A DNA stretch of 64,000 nucleotides from Terriglobales bacterium (GCA_035561515.1 DATMXP010000020.1:25659-89658), one strand, 5' to 3'. Shown: positions 28,651-36,566, counted from the stretch's first letter. The notes: a model not told the origin generated them from the letters alone. Translations and numbers: made by a program.

Positions 28651-29781
28651 TCAATCGCCAAGTTCGTGGAGCTTCATAGCCTCGCGCTTCGGTTGCTTGC
28701 GCTCAACGAGCAGGGTCATCAAACTATTAATTGTCGCTTCAAACGTCTGATTCACGGGGCGGAAACATTCGGGTGCCAACGCTGCTCCCCCCAAAATCTT
28801 CTTAAACCGCCTCGCAACTTCCAGTTCCGGGTCAATGACCCAAACGTTTCTTGGAACCACCGGACCGATACTTCCCAATGCATAGAAATACCGAAAGAAC
28901 TCGTCGGTCGGCGGAAGCGAATAGCCGATTATAAAAATGTTTTCGGCCTCCGAGAGGTGGCGCGCAGCTCGCTGCCACACCGTTTCCAATTCCAGATGAT
29001 ATTTGCCCTTGTTCCAAGTTGGCGGAGCAATGACTGGCCTGCTTTGAATTGGAGTTTCACAGTGTTGCAATTTGCACAAAAGTTTGCTCGTTTCTATCGG
29101 TATGTAGTCGAGGTTGAGGAAGTAGTCCCACGCCAACTGATTCATCGTGAACGGTACAATCTCTTGGCACTTTTCGGTGTTTGAGCACCTTCCCCAATTC
29201 AATGACCCGTGTAATTTGAGAAGTTCAAGTCTGTCGTCTCCGCTCTTGATCCGCGACAAACCGTAGTCGATTGGTATCTTTTTGAAGTGACACGCATAGT
29301 CAAGAGCTACATCGTAATTGAACGTCAGAACGCTTACGTGCTGCCATGAGTTGTTATTACTCTGCCAGATCGCGATGAGCAGTTCCGCGAATCTCTTGTA
29401 TGTTGCAGGGGGCGTGGGGTATCGGCTGCTCTCAACGCGATAGCGAATACTCTTCTCGATAGCCGTAGAGATTAGAATCTCCATCGCTTCCCGAAGTGTT
29501 GATATGTGTTTTGCATCTAGCGGGCCGAGCGATCCGAGTAGTTGCGCCATCTCAAATATTCCAAAGAGTGACTCTACGTTGTGAATATCGACATGCGCTT
29601 TTGGATAAACGGAAAGCAGTTCGGCTCTCGCCTTCAAAACCAACCGAATTGCCTCTTTGCTCTCAGGTTCAAGATCGGGCTTACGCAAGAGGTCTTCCGC
29701 CCTTGGGACGAAATCCTTCATCAGGGGTGCGCCACAATCCATCGATGCACCCGCACCTAGCACGAAAACCGTTTTGCTCAT
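28651..29781 (-). CDS. Stand-alone SIR2-domain protein, candidate defence effector
   Basis: The protein has 376 residues. The N-terminal Rossmann motif is FVLGAGASMDCG; catalytic-type residues of SIR2 NAD+ hydrolases are present (Asn155 and Asp157 in LTFNYD, His191 in LKLHGSLNW), with a later IIGYSLPPTDEFF motif. Such SIR2 proteins act in several bacterial anti-phage systems by depleting NAD+ (Thoeris, DSR, SIR2-APAZ, SIR2-HerA), usually with a sensor partner. Here no TIR, APAZ, HerA or Argonaute neighbour is visible; the nearby genes are unknown. It is the kind of cargo carried by phage satellites. The promoter lies only about 15 nt upstream, so the leader is very short and lacks a ribosome site. 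Confidence 0.82.
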   Translation of the reverse strand: MSKTVFVLGAGASMDCGAPLMKDFVPRAEDLLRKPDLEPESKEAIRLVLKARAELLSVYPKAHVDIHNVESLFGIFEMAQLLGSLGPLDAKHISTLREAMEILISTAIEKSIRYRVESSRYPTPPATYKRFAELLIAIWQSNNNSWQHVSVLTFNYDVALDYACHFKKIPIDYGLSRIKSGDDRLELLKLHGSLNWGRCSNTEKCQEIVPFTMNQLAWDYFLNLDYIPIETSKLLCKLQHCETPIQSRPVIAPPTWNKGKYHLELETVWQRAARHLSEAENIFIIGYSLPPTDEFFRYFYALGSIGPVVPRNVWVIDPELEVARRFKKILGGAALAPECFRPVNQTFEATINSLMTLLVERKQPKREAMKLHELGD

Positions 29782-29795
29782 ATCGCTGGGTAGGC

Positions 29796-29824
29796 ATTAT
29801 ATGAAGTGCGCGTTAGAAGCTAAA
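29796..29824 (-). promoter_or_regulatory. Candidate promoter of the SIR2 gene
   Basis: Read leftward, TTTAGC (29819-29824), 17 bp, perfect TATAAT (29796-29801). Only 14 nt separate the -10 box from the ATG, so the mRNA would have a leader of about 8 nt. This fits the lack of a Shine-Dalgarno sequence. Confidence 0.5.
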
Positions 29825-29997
29825 CCGAAAAGGATGCGCCGAACCTTCGTCACCAATCCCGCCAGTTAGCTACCACCCCCATTGCGGTTGCGACGTGTCC
29901 CCGTCTGAACTGAAGGGAAACGCGAACGATTGGCCAATTCTGCCATGTTCCGTTTTCGTAACAGACACTTGAAATCGCAGCTATCTCCGTCGTTGAG

Positions 29998-30343
29998 GTG
30001 TATCGTGGTGCGGCTACTTACAATTCCCTCGGAGCAAACGACGATATGCCCTGGAATGGTTCAACTGGTTTTCAATACACTCAGCCCAGCGTGCTAACGA
30101 ATGCGCCCGCCGCGTCTGGTATATATGTCCTCTACAATGCTGGTGACAACATCTATGTTGGAGAATCCGGCAACCATCCGTGATCGGCTGTTACAACACC
30201 TAGCGAACGAAACAAACGCCTGCGTGCAAGGGGCTAATCCTCAGTGGTTCGCTTACGAATTGGCAGCGGCGAATGCGCGGGTGCAACGACAGAATCAGTT
30301 GATTCTGGAACTTGGGGCGCGCTGCAACCAGAGGCTAGGCTAG
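29998..30343 (+). pseudogene. GIY-YIG nuclease-domain gene with a single-base frameshift
   Basis: Frame one (from 29998) reads SGIYVLYNAGDNIYVGESGN and then stops at 30181-30183. The next frame continues IRDRLLQHLANETNA to NQLILELGARCNQRLG, ending at 30343. Removing one C at about 30173-30175 (caacc) restores a continuous GIY-YIG domain: GIY, YVG, the catalytic-type arginine in RDRLLQH and the metal-site glutamate in NQLILE. The intact product would have about 114 residues, typical of small stand-alone GIY-YIG proteins. The start is uncertain (GTG 29998 or ATG 30046). A true inactivating mutation, a sequence error, or rarely a programmed shift are all possible. Confidence 0.8.
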
Positions 30344-30563
30344 CGCCAACGCCGTCAATCTTCCCGCTGAATCGATTGAAGTACACATCAACGCCGTTAA
30401 CGGTCACGAGCGTGTACATCTCCAATCGTTTGACGGTAACGTGTGCTCCGATGGCATGTGATCTATAGTCACACTCCCTAACGAAACATGGCACTCCTGC
30501 TAGGTTCGCCAGTTTGCCTAGGTACAGTTTTACCAGAGATAGGTTGGCCCACCACACCTGCAT
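30234..30563 (-). CDS. Hypothetical 109-residue protein, uncertain
   Basis: An open frame antisense to the end of the GIY-YIG gene. The central part (HVTVKRLEMYTLVTVNGVD and DVYFNRFSGKIDGVG) looks like a beta-hairpin-rich protein and the codon choice looks coding. There is no good ribosome site upstream of the ATG. It lies downstream of the leftward phage-like operon (gap 120 bp). I do not recognise it; it may be a chance frame. Confidence 0.35.
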   Translation of the reverse strand: MQVWWANLSLVKLYLGKLANLAGVPCFVRECDYRSHAIGAHVTVKRLEMYTLVTVNGVDVYFNRFSGKIDGVGASLASGCSAPQVPESTDSVVAPAHSPLPIRKRTTED

Positions 30564-30683
30564 TATGATGCCCGTTTCCCCTGCAAAGGTGCGCTCATTA
30601 CGATCACAGCCAAAACATAGTCATGGTGGCATTTTGCAGACTAGGTGTTGCGAACGTCAAAGCAGAGGCTATGATGTTGCGTT

Positions 30684-31139
30684 TCATTTCTGTTCCATGC
30701 CTTCCATGTAATCGGTTATGGCCGGAATGCTCTTCGGTGCTTCGATAATCACAACACCGTTCGGCCCATCTGGTTGCCACATACATAGGTCCCTGCGGGA
30801 ACCAAGTAACTTCGCAGACTGCACCGCCCTGTCCTGGCCATCAATGATGTTCTGATGGAGACGCTTGTTGATGATTTCCTGTTCCTGCTGTTGCGTTAGA
30901 TTTGGGGCGTTAAGAAGTTTCTTGGCTTCCTGGTCCTTAGCAGCCGCAAGAGCACCACTGAGGGAGCCTCGCTGTGATACCAAGGCCCAACCCTTACGCG
31001 ACTGCAACTCCGAAATCCCGAGTTCTACGAGGGCTGTTTTCAGTGGAATCTCACCGCGATCTGCCCGCCCCAGAAGTTCTATTGCACGCGGGTCAATGGG
31101 ATTTTCGGGTTTAAGCTGCGGTTCGCGCTTTTTCTTCAT
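30684..31139 (-). CDS. Unknown protein, last gene of the phage-like operon
   Basis: The protein has 151 residues, basic and proline-rich at the N-terminus (KKKREPQLKPENPIDPRA), then helical (LGRADRGEIPLKTALVELG; QQQEQEIINKRLHQNIIDGQDRAVQSAKLLGSRRDL) and ending in a short beta segment GVVIIEAPKS. Its start overlaps the stop of the preceding gene by 4 nt (ATGA), so it is translationally coupled. The helix-rich core and C-terminal tail resemble a DNA-binding small terminase subunit, but this is weak and no large subunit is present. Confidence 0.6.
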   Translation of the reverse strand: MKKKREPQLKPENPIDPRAIELLGRADRGEIPLKTALVELGISELQSRKGWALVSQRGSLSGALAAAKDQEAKKLLNAPNLTQQQEQEIINKRLHQNIIDGQDRAVQSAKLLGSRRDLCMWQPDGPNGVVIIEAPKSIPAITDYMEGMEQK

Positions 31140-31693
31140 ATTCCTTCCTTCGGATTCAACCCTCCGGATTCGTCTGACCGAAACAGCGACACAGACACCG
31201 GACTCTGTTCGTTGCCGGGAACCGGCGCTCCGTCTTTTAGGTGACGCAGGTCCTCCATCGGCATTGAATACTCTTCATAGGATTCGGAACGCTGTGGCCG
31301 CCCCTCAACAAGGTTTTTTAACTCATGCATTGGCATGTCCTTTAAATCATCGTGCTCGGCAACCTGCGGACGGCCTTCTGCGACGTTCTTCAATTGTTCA
31401 AGTGGCATGGTGTTCGGGTTGGTATCAAGTACAGGCGCGTTAGGCGTGTAGCGGTTCTGGTATCTCGCCAGCGCATGAGCCGTGATCAACTCATCTACAG
31501 TCGGCGTTTCGCGCGTGAGGTAGTTAGCGAGTGCCCGTGCGTTCTCCGGGGTATCGGCATAATCGGGACACAACTGCCGAAACTCCGCAAACGTCTGCTT
31601 AAGTTGCTGCTGAACTGGCGACATCTGCGGGGGTTCTTGTGCCTGCTGCATCGCTTTTTTTAACTCGGCTAGCGGCATTCTGTGCGGGTCCAT
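31136..31693 (-). CDS. Repeat protein with MP-x-x-x-L-K motifs
   Basis: The protein has 185 residues. Short motifs occur at residues 6-12 (MPLAELK), 96-102 (MPLEQLK), 120-126 (MPMHELK) and 144-150 (MPMEDLR); the last three have an exact 24-residue period. Residues ~42-82 (CPDYADTPENARALANYL...HALARYQ) are paralogous to the upstream neighbour (CQDYMETPQNMQAVLKYL...WALAVYT). There is no signal or membrane segment. The function is unknown; the repeated amphipathic motif could dock a multimeric partner such as a capsid or scaffold. It is coupled to both neighbours (TAATG and ATGA junctions). Confidence 0.7.
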   Translation of the reverse strand: MDPHRMPLAELKKAMQQAQEPPQMSPVQQQLKQTFAEFRQLCPDYADTPENARALANYLTRETPTVDELITAHALARYQNRYTPNAPVLDTNPNTMPLEQLKNVAEGRPQVAEHDDLKDMPMHELKNLVEGRPQRSESYEEYSMPMEDLRHLKDGAPVPGNEQSPVSVSLFRSDESGGLNPKEGI

Positions 31694-32580
31694 TAGTAGC
31701 CTCCCCGCTGTACTGCCTGACGGAGTTCATTTATGGGCATCTTCCATGCATCCGGTTCGCTCGCAGTCGGCGACATGTTGCTAGGCATAACCGGCGGTGC
31801 GGGCCGAGGTGGAAGAGGATCGACTCGCGGTGCGGGTTGTGCTTCTCCGGTGTAAACAGCTAACGCCCATGCATTCAGCAAGTCTTGCGAAGTAGGCAAA
31901 CTGTTCGGCTGCGGATTCAGGTACTTGAGAACCGCCTGCATGTTCTGCGGTGTTTCCATGTAGTCCTGACATGAGCGCTGAAAGTCCAGATAGGTCGTCT
32001 CGAGTTGAAAATTGCGCGTGACCGTTTGAATGTCGTTAATGACGTTGGGTAGCGCATCAACAGGAACGTTAAGTACCTGCGCTAATGCCTGCTCCCCGAC
32101 GTTCTTTGCAACTTCCGGCGTGAACTGCGACGAGAAGAAATCCTGAGAGAATTCCTGTGCGAGCTGGTGTTCCTGCTCTGGCGTAAGTTCGGGCGCGAAA
32201 ACGGGCTGCTGTGGCATTGACGGAGAGGGTAGGTTGATGTCGCCCTTCTTCCATGCCTCATACTTATTCTTGAATTCGTTCAGTTGTCGAATGTATCGCG
32301 ACTGATGCGCCTTGCTTTCCGCAAGCCGCCCCCATGCTTCGGATTCGGATTTTCCCTTGTAGACCTCTCCTGTTTCGAGATGGATCTGAACTCCATCCGG
32401 GCCGTTCTTTACTTCGTAAACTGGCTTCGCCTCTTGTGGAGTTTCCGGCGCCTCAAGGACGGCCCGATTTGCGGCAAACGCTGCGCTCTTCAGTTCGTCC
32501 ATCGGCATCGCGAATGCTGCCGTGTGTTCTTCTTGCGTTACAGAATTCTGAATCTCGGGAGTCGTTGGCGTTGTACTCAC
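31693..32580 (-). CDS. Phage-like protein carrying MP-x-x-x-L-K motifs at both ends
   Basis: The protein has 295 residues from a GTG start overlapping the stop of the upstream gene (GTGA). Motif copies sit near both termini: MPMDELK (25-31) and MPINELR (281-287). The centre is Gln/Glu-rich and helical (QPVFAPELTPEQEHQLAQEF), with a DYMETPQN...YL segment shared with the next gene. The composition resembles scaffold or virion-internal proteins of tailed phages, but I cannot assign a family. It is part of the six-gene coupled operon. Confidence 0.65.
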   Translation of the reverse strand: MSTTPTTPEIQNSVTQEEHTAAFAMPMDELKSAAFAANRAVLEAPETPQEAKPVYEVKNGPDGVQIHLETGEVYKGKSESEAWGRLAESKAHQSRYIRQLNEFKNKYEAWKKGDINLPSPSMPQQPVFAPELTPEQEHQLAQEFSQDFFSSQFTPEVAKNVGEQALAQVLNVPVDALPNVINDIQTVTRNFQLETTYLDFQRSCQDYMETPQNMQAVLKYLNPQPNSLPTSQDLLNAWALAVYTGEAQPAPRVDPLPPRPAPPVMPSNMSPTASEPDAWKMPINELRQAVQRGGY

Positions 32581-34124
32581 TGGTTGTCCTCGCTGTTTGC
32601 AGCCGCCCCGAGCGAATTCACATAGAACTGGACGCGGGCTGCTGCCTGCTTTCTGTTAAGCGCCCCTTTCGAGGCAAGGTGTAGGTTGATTGCGATCTTC
32701 GATTTGATGGACGGATGATCAAGAACGGCCTTCATTACGCCAGCAACCGCAGCGGCCTTGTTGCTTCCGGTGATTGCCTTTCCGGCTGTCGCGGACATCG
32801 CGGTTCCGAGGCTTACTTTCTGGTGATTTGTCACGCGCTGAACCGCCCGCTCTAACTCAGGTTCGAGGTTGAGCAGTGCCGATTCCCGCGCATTCAGTGG
32901 GTCTATCTCGGGAAATGCCTGCGAAAGTTCTTCGCGGATTCCTCGAGCTATGGCTTTCTGCGATTCTTTGGCTGCTGTGCTTAGATCGCCGTATTCATCG
33001 GCAAGCTTGCGATAGGTTCCCTGCTTGATGCGCTGTGCTTCCATTGCTGGCATGTTCTGCACGGTACGAACTTCGCCAGGTCCTGCGGGTGCAAAGCCTC
33101 CACCTTCGTCGGCAAGCCGAATTTTTGTGTAAGGCTGAACTTGTGTGTGCTGGTTGAGAAATTCCCGTTTCGATGATGCAAGCGCATTTAAGTCTGCCTC
33201 TGGGTTCGCCTGTTCACGGAATCGGGGGTTCAGATCGTCCACTCGGGAAGCGACTCTCTTCGTGTTGACTTCAACGCCTGCGGTATTTCCTTCCTGAAGC
33301 CGAGCAGTCACTTTGCTGTTCAGGTCATCCACTAAACTCCACAAGCGTTCGACGCCAGCCGCCGAAATTGGAATCTCGTTAGTTAGCCCGGTGCGCACCA
33401 TCGCCTGTGTCTCTGGAATCGACAGCGACGTTGAAGGTTTCAGAGAACTTTTGTAGAGGTTCTCCGCAGCCGGTTGGAGCCGGTTCGAAATCACTTTGGG
33501 TAAGTCAATCCCTACCTGTGTTCTCGGACTGGCTCCACCAGCCACCGCACCAGCCACCGCCGAACCTGCTAGTAACGCATTCTGGATGTTCTCGGCGCTC
33601 GGTTCGTTGATGGCCCGCCGAATCAAGCCGGGGCCTTCCGTACCGATGCCGGTTAAATCTGCCGTTCCTTGTGTGGCGAAATAAGCTGCTGGAATCGTTG
33701 GGTTAATCGCACCAGCCGCAACCGCAGCCGCCGTCTTAGGGTCCATGAGCGCCAGCGCTGCCTTATCAACCGCAGCCGCCGTTTCCGGCACAGCCGACAA
33801 AACGCCATGACCGAAGCGCTTGAGATACGTTGCGCCCTTCGCTAATGCTCCCTGCGCTTTGGCCGTCATCTGCTCGCCTTCCGGCCCGCGATACAGGTTC
33901 TGTTGACGTTGCGCTTCGCCCTGTAGGTCAGTGATGCGCTTTTGGAGGTATCCTGTCGGGTCACCGAGTAGAGACGGCCCCTCGCCTGCGTTCTCCCGCT
34001 CAAACTCAGTTGGTTGACTGTTCAAGAGCAGGCTGATTTTCCGCAAACGAGGGTCGCTCGCCGGCAGACTCTGCGCGATCTGTTGAAGATCCTGAATGTC
34101 CTGTGCCGACAATGCCTCTGGCAT
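32577..34124 (-). CDS. Phage-like internal/ejection-type protein
   Basis: The protein has 515 residues. A hydrophobic Ala/Gly-rich region (residues ~90-200: AAAVDKAALALMDPKTAAAVAAG...GSAVAGAVAGGA) is followed by a long helical part and a second Ala-rich segment near 455-475. Long proteins with Ala/Gly-rich hydrophobic patches occur among phage ejection (DNA-transfer) proteins that enter the host envelope on infection. This is an inference from composition and neighbours; no specific domain is recognised. The start codon abuts the stop of the upstream gene, so the two are coupled. Confidence 0.6.
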   Translation of the reverse strand: MPEALSAQDIQDLQQIAQSLPASDPRLRKISLLLNSQPTEFERENAGEGPSLLGDPTGYLQKRITDLQGEAQRQQNLYRGPEGEQMTAKAQGALAKGATYLKRFGHGVLSAVPETAAAVDKAALALMDPKTAAAVAAGAINPTIPAAYFATQGTADLTGIGTEGPGLIRRAINEPSAENIQNALLAGSAVAGAVAGGASPRTQVGIDLPKVISNRLQPAAENLYKSSLKPSTSLSIPETQAMVRTGLTNEIPISAAGVERLWSLVDDLNSKVTARLQEGNTAGVEVNTKRVASRVDDLNPRFREQANPEADLNALASSKREFLNQHTQVQPYTKIRLADEGGGFAPAGPGEVRTVQNMPAMEAQRIKQGTYRKLADEYGDLSTAAKESQKAIARGIREELSQAFPEIDPLNARESALLNLEPELERAVQRVTNHQKVSLGTAMSATAGKAITGSNKAAAVAGVMKAVLDHPSIKSKIAINLHLASKGALNRKQAAARVQFYVNSLGAAANSEDNQ

Positions 34125-35534
34125 TTACTTAACTCCTATAATCCGGTTCGTCTTGGGGTCACGGATGATCTCCACACCGCCCGCCGGAGATTCGTTCCAG
34201 AGGCCGTCATACAGTTGGGAGTAATCCGTCAAATACTCCGCGCCGTCCGAGTTGCCGGTAATCTTGTTAATGCGTCGTGCGAAATCGGAGTGCATCCTTT
34301 TCGCCTGACTGCGGGAAATGGATAGCTTCTGGTCAAGAATGCGGAGAAAGTCCTGCTTTACATTGTCGGGAAGGAAACCGCCTTCCGGCCTCAGATAGCC
34401 ATTGAACTTCGCCAGAGCACCGGCAAAAATGTTGCCCGACTTGGATGCCGTATCGTACTCGGACTCACGCACTACCGAAGTCGGGTCCAGGCCCTTCATA
34501 AACTCGTACACAACCGCCAGATCGCCGGGGCCGCCTACCTTACCCGTGACAACCTGCCTAACGGTCTGTGCCTTGTTAACCTGCTCGTTGTACGCCTTGA
34601 TTACAGGGTTCGAGTCGAACTGTGTGGCGAGCGTGTTGACCTTCGCAAGTTGCGTCGGAGTGAGTCCTTCGTTGTTTGCGGACTGTCTGAGGTTGAACGA
34701 TGTGGCTACATTGAGCGTTTTCTGCTTCTCATAAGCCTTCATCCATGACTCTTCGGCCTTACTGACACCTTCACCCCGAAGTTTCTTGGCATACAAATCG
34801 AGATACTGCTGGTCAAGCTGGCCCGCTGTCGGCGCTTTATCTTTCACCGCATTGCGGACGGAGATGAGTTGCTGAACCGATTCGTCCTGATTTGGATCAC
34901 GGCCCGCCTTCATCGCGACTTTCGCTAAACGGGTAATCTCCTGGTCAAGGGTTTCACCACGGTCCTGAGAATTGATAAGCGCTGTCAGAGAATTAGCCGA
35001 AATGTTTCGACCCGCCAATTCGGGGTAGCCAACCGAATGCGCAAGCGCAACGGGAATCGGTATAAAACCGCCAGTCACCCTGTATTGGTCGTTTAGCTCT
35101 TTCTGGTGAGCAAGTGTGCCGAGCATGATATTTCCGTCGTTGTCATACATCGGCTTTCCGTTGGCGGGATCAATCAGCATCGTCGGCTTGCTCTGCTGAC
35201 GTTCCGCCTCGCTTTGTGCGTTGTAATACTCGGTTCGCGCCTTGCGTTCGGCTTGCTGGGTTTCGTTCTCGATTCCAGCATGGGCCATCATCGCTTGCCC
35301 TGCACCGACTCTGAAGCTATTGAAGATGTCACGGAGAGCGGTGCGGAGGGTTTGTTTGGTTGGCGGGTCGGGAACAATCTGACCCGTAGCCGAGGAGATA
35401 TCGGAACCGGGAGTGTAGGTCGGCGCTAAACCATTACGTCCGATGTACTCCGCTGATTCGTCTATCGACTGAAAGCGAGTCGGGTCCTCTGTGTCCTGTG
35501 CAACAAGGCTGGCAATCGTCGGAATTGCGCTCAT
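34125..35534 (-). CDS. Phage-like structural/DNA-transfer-type protein
   Basis: The protein has 469 residues, soluble and mostly helical, with long charged stretches. The C-terminal third contains FMKGLDPTSVVRESEYDTA followed by LRILDQKLSIS, a pattern I associate with internal virion or DNA-transfer proteins in tailed phages and prophages, where LDPxSVVRExE is recurrent. Assignment is from memory of this motif, not a search. The start overlaps the TAA of the small upstream gene (TAATG). It is the first large gene of the leftward operon. Confidence 0.65.
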   Translation of the reverse strand: MSAIPTIASLVAQDTEDPTRFQSIDESAEYIGRNGLAPTYTPGSDISSATGQIVPDPPTKQTLRTALRDIFNSFRVGAGQAMMAHAGIENETQQAERKARTEYYNAQSEAERQQSKPTMLIDPANGKPMYDNDGNIMLGTLAHQKELNDQYRVTGGFIPIPVALAHSVGYPELAGRNISANSLTALINSQDRGETLDQEITRLAKVAMKAGRDPNQDESVQQLISVRNAVKDKAPTAGQLDQQYLDLYAKKLRGEGVSKAEESWMKAYEKQKTLNVATSFNLRQSANNEGLTPTQLAKVNTLATQFDSNPVIKAYNEQVNKAQTVRQVVTGKVGGPGDLAVVYEFMKGLDPTSVVRESEYDTASKSGNIFAGALAKFNGYLRPEGGFLPDNVKQDFLRILDQKLSISRSQAKRMHSDFARRINKITGNSDGAEYLTDYSQLYDGLWNESPAGGVEIIRDPKTNRIIGVK

Positions 35535-35695
35535 TACGCCTCTCTCTCTTGCAGAACCTTCAGAAGTTCATTTTCTTTAAGGATCAACGCGATGGTCTCA
35601 CCGATAGAACGGGATTCTGTTTCCGCACGTTCCTTTATCCGCTGATGGTCTTGCGGCGAGAGCTTTGCGATCAACTGTACCCGTGGGGTGCTCAT
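35534..35695 (-). CDS. Small ribbon-helix-helix-like protein, operon leader
   Basis: The protein has 53 residues from the ATG at 35695, with a good aaggaagg site 7 nt upstream. The sequence begins STPRVQLIAKLSPQDHQRI and continues with helix ERAETESRSIGETIALIL, consistent with an Arc/CopG-like ribbon-helix-helix DNA-binding fold. It is first in the leftward phage-like operon and its stop overlaps the next start. Just upstream are three TTAACTA repeats, so autoregulation of the operon is plausible. Confidence 0.7.
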   Translation of the reverse strand: MSTPRVQLIAKLSPQDHQRIKERAETESRSIGETIALILKENELLKVLQEREA

Positions 35696-35719
35696 ACTTT
35701 CGCCTTCCTTTCGCCATTA

Positions 35720-35748
35720 ATACTAAGCGAATAGAATGCGAAAGTCAA
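35720..35748 (-). promoter_or_regulatory. Candidate promoter of the phage-like operon
   Basis: Read leftward, TTGACT (35743-35748), 17 bp, TAGTAT (35720-35725), about 25 nt before the start of the small ribbon-helix-helix gene. Confidence 0.6.
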
Positions 35749-35754
35749 CTTATA

Positions 35755-35785
35755 TTAACTAAATTTCATTAACTATGGTTAACTA
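35755..35785. repeat. Three TTAACTA repeats upstream of the operon promoter
   Basis: TTAACTA occurs at 35755-35761, 35769-35775 and 35779-35785, immediately upstream of the -35 box, in an A+T-rich pocket. The arrangement is typical of an operator for a small ribbon-helix-helix repressor or activator. Confidence 0.6.
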
Positions 35786-35846
35786 ACGGGAAGGGGCGTT
35801 TTTACTGATCTTGGCGAGCGTGGAGCCGTACACATTCACGGAGATA

Positions 35847-35870
35847 GGCGGGGGGTGACCCTGCCCCGCC
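35847..35870. repeat. G+C-rich inverted repeat, packaging-site-like
   Basis: ggcgggg (35847-35853) and ccccgcc (35864-35870) flank ggtgaccctg. The 35786-36034 stretch has no gene that I can see and is G+C-rich, unlike the A+T-rich promoter next to it. Tailed-phage cos sites often look like this, but no nick site can be shown from sequence alone. Confidence 0.3.
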
Positions 35871-36034
35871 CCTCGAATGGGTCCCATCCCGGATCTTTGG
35901 CCCCAGGACCATTCGTCCGGCGGTTCCGATGCCTCACAGGGCCAATGCTACCCCAGGGGGCATCTGTTAGCGGCAGGGGTGAGGCCCGCGCGTTTGGTTG
36001 TCAACCGGAAGTGCGGCTATAAGTGTCGCCTTAT

Positions 36035-36307
36035 CTACGGCCCGTTGCGAGCTGTCCGCACAATGTACGCTAGTTCGATGTGCTCCAGCACAATGGCCGC
36101 TAAGAGCTTGGACGCAAACCCCGTTTCTTTGTCGATACGGTCTTGTAGGTGAACTCGGCAAAGGTGCAGGTTGTTACCCGCACCAGTCGCATCGATGCCG
36201 ATAACTGATTCAGCGCCACAGTCATCGCAGTTATGACGCTCGAAGTATCCAAACAGATCGGTGTTCCCCTTGCGCAGTCGAGTGATGTCACGCTCTAGAG
36301 GTTTCAT
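36035..36307 (-). CDS. Small putative zinc-binding protein
   Basis: The protein has 90 residues. A zinc-ribbon-like set of ligands, NCDDCGAESV followed by HLCRVHLQD, occupies the middle. A charged N-terminus (ERDITRLRKGN) and a hydrophobic helix (KLLAAIVLEHIELAYIV) flank it. No family is recognised and no clear ribosome site is visible. It is one of at least four small cysteine-rich proteins encoded in the element. Confidence 0.55.
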   Translation of the reverse strand: MKPLERDITRLRKGNTDLFGYFERHNCDDCGAESVIGIDATGAGNNLHLCRVHLQDRIDKETGFASKLLAAIVLEHIELAYIVRTARNGP

Positions 36308-36389
36308 GGCCGGAGAACTGTATCCCGAGCGCTAATCGTGTCGCAAGGTGGCTTGAACTATCGACGGGCGGGGCGCACAATAGGCCATA

Positions 36390-36566
36390 ATGGTGGATGA
36401 GGTTTCGTGGTGGGGCTGGCTAGTGACAACCGTTATAGCTTGGTTCGTCACGGTCATCATTGATTCCGACAAGAGTTTCTTTACGAAGGTTGGCGCAGGA
36501 CTAGCGACCATCGTTCTCTTCGTAATCACCGTCGTGCGGCTTGTACGTTGGGCGTGGGAAGGCTAA
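36390..36566 (+). CDS. Small two-helix membrane protein
   Basis: The protein has 58 residues: MVDEVSWWGWLVTTVIAWF then VTVII, a short charged turn (DSDKSFFTK) and a second membrane helix (GAGLATIVLFVITVV), ending with basic RLVRWAWEG. The size and topology resemble phage holins, but no lysis enzyme is seen. It is 9 bp upstream of the zinc-ribbon gene, and both precede a strong terminator, so they form a small rightward operon. Confidence 0.6.
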   Translation: MVDEVSWWGWLVTTVIAWFVTVIIDSDKSFFTKVGAGLATIVLFVITVVRLVRWAWEG

